DNA of 64,000 nt from Chitinophaga sp. CB10 (GTDB lineage: Bacteria; Bacteroidota; Bacteroidia; Chitinophagales; Chitinophagaceae). Shown here one piece after another: positions 58,813-64,000 of the stretch. The stretch lies in the NCBI GenBank assembly GCA_001870995.2, contig MLAV02000001.1, positions 186,001-250,000 on the forward strand. The letters run 5' to 3'. Below the pieces are notes generated by a model. That model was not told where the DNA came from. It saw only the letters and a program-made list of their open reading frames with translations, and searched no databases. Both the position numbers and the translations under genes were made by a program. Every line of letters begins with the position of its first letter. Position 1 is the stretch's first letter.

Positions 58813-60639
58813 ATGCCTTTTCTATCCTTTCGATTACTATTTAGCGCATGGCTGCTATTGCCATGCTATGCCTTCTCTCAGGCGGTACGGGTACTGACCA
58901 ATCACGTTGGTTATGAAATTACAGGACCCAAACGCGCCATCTTACAAAGTCAGACCGAAGGTACCGCCGGCAGCTTCCAGCTGCTGGACGTCAACAACCA
59001 GGTGGTATATACCGGCAAGCTTCCACAGCGGGCGCAGACGGTAGACAACTGGCAATTGTATTTCCGCGAGATGGATTTTTCCGGTTTCAACAAACCCGGC
59101 AAATACAGGCTGCGGGCCAGCTTCAACCAGGCGGATTACACGTCTGAATTGTTTGAAATCGGTACCAGCGTATTGGAGCGGCAAACTTTATCCGACGTCA
59201 TTTATTACTTCAAGGGGCAACGCAGCAGCGGTTTGCTGGATGCGGCGGACCGTCATTTGGGACTACTCCACACGCAGGATACCGTGGACGCGCATGGCGG
59301 CTGGTACGATGCTACCGGCGATTACGGCAAGCATCTCTCTCACCTCTCTTTTTCCACCTATTTCAACCCCCAGCAAATTTCACTGACGGTATGGAGCCTG
59401 CTCAATACCTACGCGTTGCTGAACGCCAGGCCGGGAAACGATTTCAGGCAGTTTAAGCGGCGGTTGCTGGATGAGGCGATGTATGGGGCCGATTACCTCG
59501 CGCGGATACAGGTAAAGGATGGTTCCTTTTTCAGAAGCGTCAGCGCGCCGGGCCCCGGTAAGCGTGCGGTGGACCGCGTCATCCGCCCGGAAGAAAAAAA
59601 TTACCGCATCAAGGAAAACAAGGACCAGAGCTTTACTTCCGGCAAGGATAATACGGCCTGGCAAAGCTACCAGGCCAGCTTCCGCTCCGGGGGCGGCATT
59701 GCCATTGCCGCGCTGGCAAAAGCCGCTACCTACGATACCAGCGGCGAATATACGAATGCGCAATACCTGGAAGCCGCTAAGCGCGCATTTGACTACCTGG
59801 AAAAACACAATGCGGAAATGACGAACGACGGTAAGGAAAATATTGTGGACGACTATTGCGCGCTGGCCGCCGCTACCGCCTTGTACGAAGCCACCAGGGA
59901 TGCGCGCTACCGGCAATACGCAGCCAACCGGGCAAAGCAGCTGACGGGGCGGCTGCAACAATGGAAACAATACAAAGACTACTGGCGCGCGGATGATAAG
60001 GACCGGCCTTTCTTCCACCCGTCGGACGCAGGTTTGCCGGCCGTGACCCTGATGCAGTTTTATCCTTATGCTACAACGGCGCAGCAGCAGGAAATCCGCC
60101 AGGCCTTATTGCGATCCTTCGCTTTTGAAACAGGCATCACCGGGGAAGTGGCGAATCCGTTTGGCTATAGCCGGCAGCTCGTGCAGGATACCGCGGGCTA
60201 TAGGCGCAGCAGTTTCTTCTTCCCGCATGGCAGCGAAGCGGCGCCCTGGTGGCAGGGGGAAAATGCCCGGCTCGGCTCAGTAGCCACGGCGGCGCGCATG
60301 GCCGCGAAGTTTTTTGCCAATGATACGTCACTCGCAGCCAGCCTGCGTAATTACGCTACCAACCAGCTGAACTGGATACTGGGGCTCAATCCCTACGATG
60401 CCTGTATGATGCAGGGCACAGGGCATAACAACCCAGCCTATGGTTTTTTCGGCACGTTTGAATATACCAATGCGCCCGGCGGCATCGTGAACGGTATTAC
60501 CTCCGGCTTCACGGACGAGCATGGCATTGCATTTAATTTAAGCTACAAAACAACCGGAAAGGATGACGACTGGCGCTGGGCGGAGCAATGGCTGCCGCAT
60601 GCGGCGTGGTACATGTGGGCAGTGGCGGAAGGAAATTAA
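58813..60639 (+). CDS. Glycoside hydrolase family 9 enzyme
   Basis: A 608-residue exported GH9: signal peptide ending 'YAFSQ', an Ig-like CelD N-terminal domain (about 25-110, 'NHVGYEITGPKRAIL') and a catalytic (alpha/alpha)6 barrel. The Asp pair is in 'GGWYDATGDYGKHLS' and the acid Glu in 'DWRWAEQWLPHAAW'. DATGD rather than DAGD and the small C-terminus suggest an exo-type or oligosaccharide-acting member rather than a classic endocellulase. It pairs with GH3 in beta-glucan breakdown. Confidence 0.9.
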   Translation: MPFLSFRLLFSAWLLLPCYAFSQAVRVLTNHVGYEITGPKRAILQSQTEGTAGSFQLLDVNNQVVYTGKLPQRAQTVDNWQLYFREMDFSGFNKPGKYRLRASFNQADYTSELFEIGTSVLERQTLSDVIYYFKGQRSSGLLDAADRHLGLLHTQDTVDAHGGWYDATGDYGKHLSHLSFSTYFNPQQISLTVWSLLNTYALLNARPGNDFRQFKRRLLDEAMYGADYLARIQVKDGSFFRSVSAPGPGKRAVDRVIRPEEKNYRIKENKDQSFTSGKDNTAWQSYQASFRSGGGIAIAALAKAATYDTSGEYTNAQYLEAAKRAFDYLEKHNAEMTNDGKENIVDDYCALAAATALYEATRDARYRQYAANRAKQLTGRLQQWKQYKDYWRADDKDRPFFHPSDAGLPAVTLMQFYPYATTAQQQEIRQALLRSFAFETGITGEVANPFGYSRQLVQDTAGYRRSSFFFPHGSEAAPWWQGENARLGSVATAARMAAKFFANDTSLAASLRNYATNQLNWILGLNPYDACMMQGTGHNNPAYGFFGTFEYTNAPGGIVNGITSGFTDEHGIAFNLSYKTTGKDDDWRWAEQWLPHAAWYMWAVAEGN

Positions 60640-60689
60640 TGTTTTCCAAAGGCGAAGGCGAAACTGTACTTCTTTCGTTTACTCATAAA

Positions 60690-60731
60690 AGTGCCCCCAA
60701 AAGTTTACAGACTTTTGGGGGCACTCTCTTT
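60690..60731. terminator. Terminator between the GH9 and ABC permease genes
   Basis: Perfect 15-base inverted repeat AGTGCCCCCAAAAGT (60690-60704) and ACTTTTGGGGGCACT (60711-60725), then CTCTTTTTT on the plus strand. The opposite side has TTTTATG, so it may also end the minus-strand permease transcript. Confidence 0.9.
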
Positions 60732-60732
60732 T

Positions 60733-63105
60733 TTATTCTGATTTCAGGCTTCGCACAGGATCTGTCATACTCGCTTTGATGGATTGATAGCTGATGGTCA
60801 GCATGGTGATGACGATGGCTGTGATACCTGCCAGCAGGAACACCGCAGGGCCTATGCTCACATGGTATTTATATTGTTGCAGCCAGTTGGTCATGATATA
60901 CCAGGCTGTGGGAAATGCGATCAGCATGGAGATGCCCACGAGTTTGAGGAAATCCATGGAAAGCAGGGTGGTAATGCTTTGCGTGCTGGCGCCGAGAACT
61001 TTGCGGATACCGATTTCCTTGGTGCGGCGTTCCGCCGTGTAGGCGGAGAGGCCGAACAATCCCAGGCAACTGATGATGATGGCGATGGAAGCGAAGATGC
61101 GGCTGAGCTGCTGCATCAGCATTTCCGTTTGAAACATATCGTTGAACTGCTTGTCCGTAAAGCTGTAGGCAAAAGGATAAGCGGGATTGTAGCGGCGCAT
61201 TACCCCGCTCACTTTTGCCACGGCTACTTCCGGCGCCATGCCGGCGTGCAGGCGGGCGTAGATGGTGTTGGTGTGGGAAGGGATGCCGAGGAACATCACG
61301 GGGTCCGGACTGCCGTACATATCGCCGTACACATAATCTTTAACGAGGCCGGCTATACGAAAAGTGCGGGTGCGCCCGTCCGCTTCCGGCGCATAGAGCA
61401 GTTTGCCAATGGGGCTGCCGGCGCCTATTTGTCGCGCCATGGCCTGGTTCACCAATACATTTACGCTATCGTCCGCTTCCCGCGTAAAGGCTTGCCCTTC
61501 CAGCAATTGCATGCCCGTGGTTTCCAGGAAGCCGGGGCTGATATAGCGGATGGAGGTAATGCTGGACGCATCGGCCGGCTTGCCATCCCAGGAAATGCGG
61601 TCGGTGCTGTTGCCATCGTACAGCGGGTTATGATCCGCGAGGGCGGCTTTGTCTACCGCGCCGGTATTGTACAGCGCGTCGCGGATGGCGGGGAAATTCT
61701 TCACCACGTCGCCGGTGGCTTCGATGGAGATCAGGCGTTCGATATTAAATCCCAGGTCCCTGGATTTGACATGTTGTATTTGCTGGTAGATGATCACCGT
61801 TGCGATGATCAGCACGATGGAAATACTGAATTGGGATACGACCAAACCCTTACGTATAAACGCCGCGCCGCCGGACTTGATCTTAAATCCTTTGAGGATG
61901 GCCACGGGGTTGAAGTTGGAGAGGTACAGCGCCGGGTAGGACCCTGCCAGGACACCGCAGCACAGCGTGAGCAATGCCAATGCCAGGAGGTGCGCAGGCT
62001 GCAGCAGTTGCAGCGAGAGCGTTTTATTGACCATGGCGTTGAAGGCGGGCAATACGAGCGCCAGCAGCAGTACGGCCACGATGGTGGCGAAAGCGGCCTG
62101 TACGAGCGCTTCGCCGATGAACTGCGCCACGAGTTTGCCACGGCCTGCGCCGAGCGCTTTCCGCACGCCTACTTCCCTGGCGCGCTGTTCGCTGCGGGCG
62201 GTGGAGAGGTTCATAAAATTGATGCAGGCCACCAGCAGGATAATGCCGGCAATGATGAGGAAGAGGCGCACGTACACGATGCGGCCTCCGCTTTGCACGC
62301 CGTTGTCATACTCGCTGCGCAGGCGCCAGTCGTTCATATTCAGCAGCGAATAGGTGACGGCATAGGAAGGAATATTTTGCTTCGCCAGCTGGTTCAGCTT
62401 TTGTGTGATGGCGGCGATGTTGGCGCCGGGAACAGTCTGGAAAAAAGTTTCCAGCTGAAACGCTTCCCAGTTGGCCAGTGTTGCGGAGCCCTGGAAAGCC
62501 GCTTCCAGCGGGGCCAGCCACTCAAACCGTATGGTAGCGTTCTGCGGAATATCTGCTATCACGCCGGTAATCGTATAGGCGTTACTGTTATCTACCGTAA
62601 TGGTTTTGCCCACGACGCCGCGGGTGGTATTAAAAAGTTTCTGTGCCGTTTTTTCTGTAATAACGAGGGAGTGCACCTGGCTGAAAGCATCTGCAGGCGC
62701 GCCTTCCAGGAAGCGGCATTCAAACAGCCGGAGGAAGTCGGGGTCCACATACCGGCCATAGCTGTACATGGGATTGTTGCGGTAGTTAAACAGCGCGGTG
62801 GTATAGCCTTCCGTACTGCGGGCGTAAGCTTTGATACCCGGGACCTGCGCCATGGCGGCAGGGCCGAGGGGGCCGGAGGTGGAACTGTAGGTTCTCAGTT
62901 CGTTATTGAGGTTCCAGTGGATTTTTGCCTGGTAAATGTTGTCCTTTCCGCGGATGTAATCGTTGAAATGCATTTCATCTTCTACCCACAGGAGGATGAG
63001 GCAGGTGCAGACAATACCGATGCTGAGCCCGAAAATGTTCAGGATGCCGTAGGTCTTGTTTTTCTTCAGGTTGCGCAAAGCCGTTTTCAGGTAGTTCGAG
63101 ATCAT
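60733..63105 (-). CDS. ABC transporter permease, MacB/FtsX type
   Basis: About 790 residues from the ATG at 63105 (MISNYLKTALRNLKKNKTYG), the usual beginning; frames reaching further upstream lack support. It has two MacB periplasmic/FtsX units: an N-terminal helix ('ILNIFGLSIGIVCTCLILLW'), a periplasmic domain, an FtsX block ('EQRAREVGVRKALGAGRGKL' at about 355), a repeated block near 740 ('ERRTKEIGIRKVLGAST'). Such permeases export peptides, drugs or lipoproteins with a separate ATPase, which is not in the window. Confidence 0.9.
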   Translation of the reverse strand: MISNYLKTALRNLKKNKTYGILNIFGLSIGIVCTCLILLWVEDEMHFNDYIRGKDNIYQAKIHWNLNNELRTYSSTSGPLGPAAMAQVPGIKAYARSTEGYTTALFNYRNNPMYSYGRYVDPDFLRLFECRFLEGAPADAFSQVHSLVITEKTAQKLFNTTRGVVGKTITVDNSNAYTITGVIADIPQNATIRFEWLAPLEAAFQGSATLANWEAFQLETFFQTVPGANIAAITQKLNQLAKQNIPSYAVTYSLLNMNDWRLRSEYDNGVQSGGRIVYVRLFLIIAGIILLVACINFMNLSTARSEQRAREVGVRKALGAGRGKLVAQFIGEALVQAAFATIVAVLLLALVLPAFNAMVNKTLSLQLLQPAHLLALALLTLCCGVLAGSYPALYLSNFNPVAILKGFKIKSGGAAFIRKGLVVSQFSISIVLIIATVIIYQQIQHVKSRDLGFNIERLISIEATGDVVKNFPAIRDALYNTGAVDKAALADHNPLYDGNSTDRISWDGKPADASSITSIRYISPGFLETTGMQLLEGQAFTREADDSVNVLVNQAMARQIGAGSPIGKLLYAPEADGRTRTFRIAGLVKDYVYGDMYGSPDPVMFLGIPSHTNTIYARLHAGMAPEVAVAKVSGVMRRYNPAYPFAYSFTDKQFNDMFQTEMLMQQLSRIFASIAIIISCLGLFGLSAYTAERRTKEIGIRKVLGASTQSITTLLSMDFLKLVGISMLIAFPTAWYIMTNWLQQYKYHVSIGPAVFLLAGITAIVITMLTISYQSIKASMTDPVRSLKSE

Positions 63106-63303
63106 AAAAAAAATCCTTTGGATGGGTTTGAACCAGAACGGTGCCATCTTACGAAAGTATTGAAAACGCGGGATTTTGTAAGGAGCGGGGTTGAAAAACT
63201 GTCCGCTTCCGGACATCGGAGTTACGGAAGCGGACACGGTGTTTGTGAACGGAACCAGGCGCCCGGCGAACTTAAATTTCTCCCTAAAAAAAACAACACA
63301 CGA

Positions 63304-64000
63304 TTAATGCAATACGGCTTGCGCCCCCTGCATGTCCGTTTCTTGCTTAATGAACCTGCGCCCGGTGAGCAGTACCCCGAGGGCTGTTAGTCCGCACAGG
63401 GCCAGGGTAAAGGCCATGGGCGAGGCGTTCGGGATTTTTACCGCGCTCACGGCGGCGGATGTGATGGCGCCGATACCCAGTTGCAGTGCGCCCATGACGG
63501 CAGAGGCGCTGCCGGCGTTTTTGGAGAAGGGCGCCAGGCAAAGCGCTGCGGTATTAGGGTTCACGAAACCGAGGCAGCAGAGGTAACCGAAAAGTAATAT
63601 CAGGAGCAGGGTAAGCGTTAATACATGGGTGATGGCTGCGAGGAAAAGCAATATGCCGAATGCCGACTGAAATGCCAGCGCCACGGGGATGATCTGGCGG
63701 CTCTGGAACCTGCGCAGCAGGAAGCTGTTTACCTGGCTGCAACCGATAAAGCCAACGGAGAGGCCGGCAAAAATCCATCCGTACACTTCGCCGCTCACGC
63801 CGTACACTTCCATGAAAACTTTCGGGGAGCCGGATACGTAGGTGAAAATGCCTGCGAAGCTGAGTGCGCCGGCCAGGGCATAGGTCGTGAACTGGGCATT
63901 CGTAAGTACGGCCAGGAAATTGTTAATAATAGGTTTGGGTTTAAGAGATATAGTGCTGTCAGGGCGGTAGCTTTCCGGTAACCATAACAGGCAGGCGAGG
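63304..64000 (-). CDS. Bcr/CflA-type drug efflux MFS transporter (partial)
   Basis: The frame runs from the stop at 63304 off the right edge, so only the C-terminal half (about 232 residues) is visible. 'WLPESYRPDS' is the mid-protein MFS loop; 'YALAGALSFAGIFTYVSGSPKV' in part and 'FMEVYGVSGEVYGWIFAG' match Bcr/CflA members, which export bicyclomycin, chloramphenicol or sugars. Six hydrophobic helices are apparent. The N-terminal half is outside the window. Confidence 0.85.
   Translation of the reverse strand, partial: LACLLWLPESYRPDSTISLKPKPIINNFLAVLTNAQFTTYALAGALSFAGIFTYVSGSPKVFMEVYGVSGEVYGWIFAGLSVGFIGCSQVNSFLLRRFQSRQIIPVALAFQSAFGILLFLAAITHVLTLTLLLILLFGYLCCLGFVNPNTAALCLAPFSKNAGSASAVMGALQLGIGAITSAAVSAVKIPNASPMAFTLALCGLTALGVLLTGRRFIKQETDMQGAQAVLH

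Noticed and set aside
60784..63390. An 868-residue open frame on the plus strand antisense to the MacB/FtsX permease
   Set aside because: It mirrors the permease in another frame, is rich in His/Gly/Gln with no recognisable domain, and the minus-strand reading gives a clear family protein. Long antisense frames are common in this GC-rich codon usage.

Overview
The window looks like a chromosome segment of a Bacteroidota species, most probably a Chitinophaga-like member of the Chitinophagaceae. This rests on roughly 50% GC coding DNA, several promoters with the Bacteroidota -7 element TANNTTTG, Bacteroidota-typical families (DUF4295, DUF4382, DUF4199, a sensor kinase with two-component-regulator propeller and Y_Y_Y domain, DPP-IV-like S9 peptidase) and carbohydrate-active enzymes (GH3, GH9, GH31, GlgB). 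No rRNA, tRNA, CRISPR array, insertion sequence or prophage was recognised. The genus is an inference; no search was run.

Layout. 0-10.5 kb: mostly housekeeping and redox genes (bacillithiol deacetylase bshB1, class A beta-lactamase-like hydrolase, ahpC-ahpD, ribosomal genes rpmB-rpmG-DUF4295, ftsY, a JmjC-like cupin, rimO, a DEAD-box helicase). 10.5-18.8 kb: glgB, a DUF4382 lipoprotein, a MORN-like protein, a structured intergenic stretch with a 51-residue membrane protein, GH31 and a BNR/Ycf48-like protein. 18.9-23.2 kb: sensor kinase and NarL-type regulator, then two tiny membrane-protein genes. 23.4-29.2 kb: parE, DUF1835, cupin and parC in one run. 29.4-37.2 kb (minus): a dihydroorotase-like protein, DUF4199, two glycosyltransferases and a full set for GDP-D-glycero-D-manno-heptose (hddA, gmhA, hddC, gmhB). 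37.4-45.1 kb: HEAT-repeat protein, S9 peptidase, SGNH hydrolase plus DUF1349 under an apparent LacI-type operator, the lacI-family gene, and an OmpA-like lipoprotein.

45.2-52.4 kb holds the most interesting unit: five tightly packed minus-strand genes encoding a flavin disulfide reductase, an ABC ATPase, a permease fused to a betaine-type binding domain, EgtB and EgtD. I read it as a combined ergothioneine (or hercynine) uptake, synthesis and reduction operon. The binding domain is circularly permuted relative to the known order. With bshB1 at the left end, the organism may use two low-molecular-weight thiols.

52.5-64 kb: dusB, an AT-rich candidate toxin-antitoxin pair (GNAT-like protein plus HTH protein with a palindromic upstream site), an NTF2/SnoaL-like lipoprotein, an aldo/keto reductase, GH3 and GH9 glycan hydrolases, a MacB/FtsX-type permease, and the 3' part of a Bcr/CflA-type efflux transporter running off the right edge. 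Almost every operon end carries a clear hairpin-plus-T-run terminator; these are listed.
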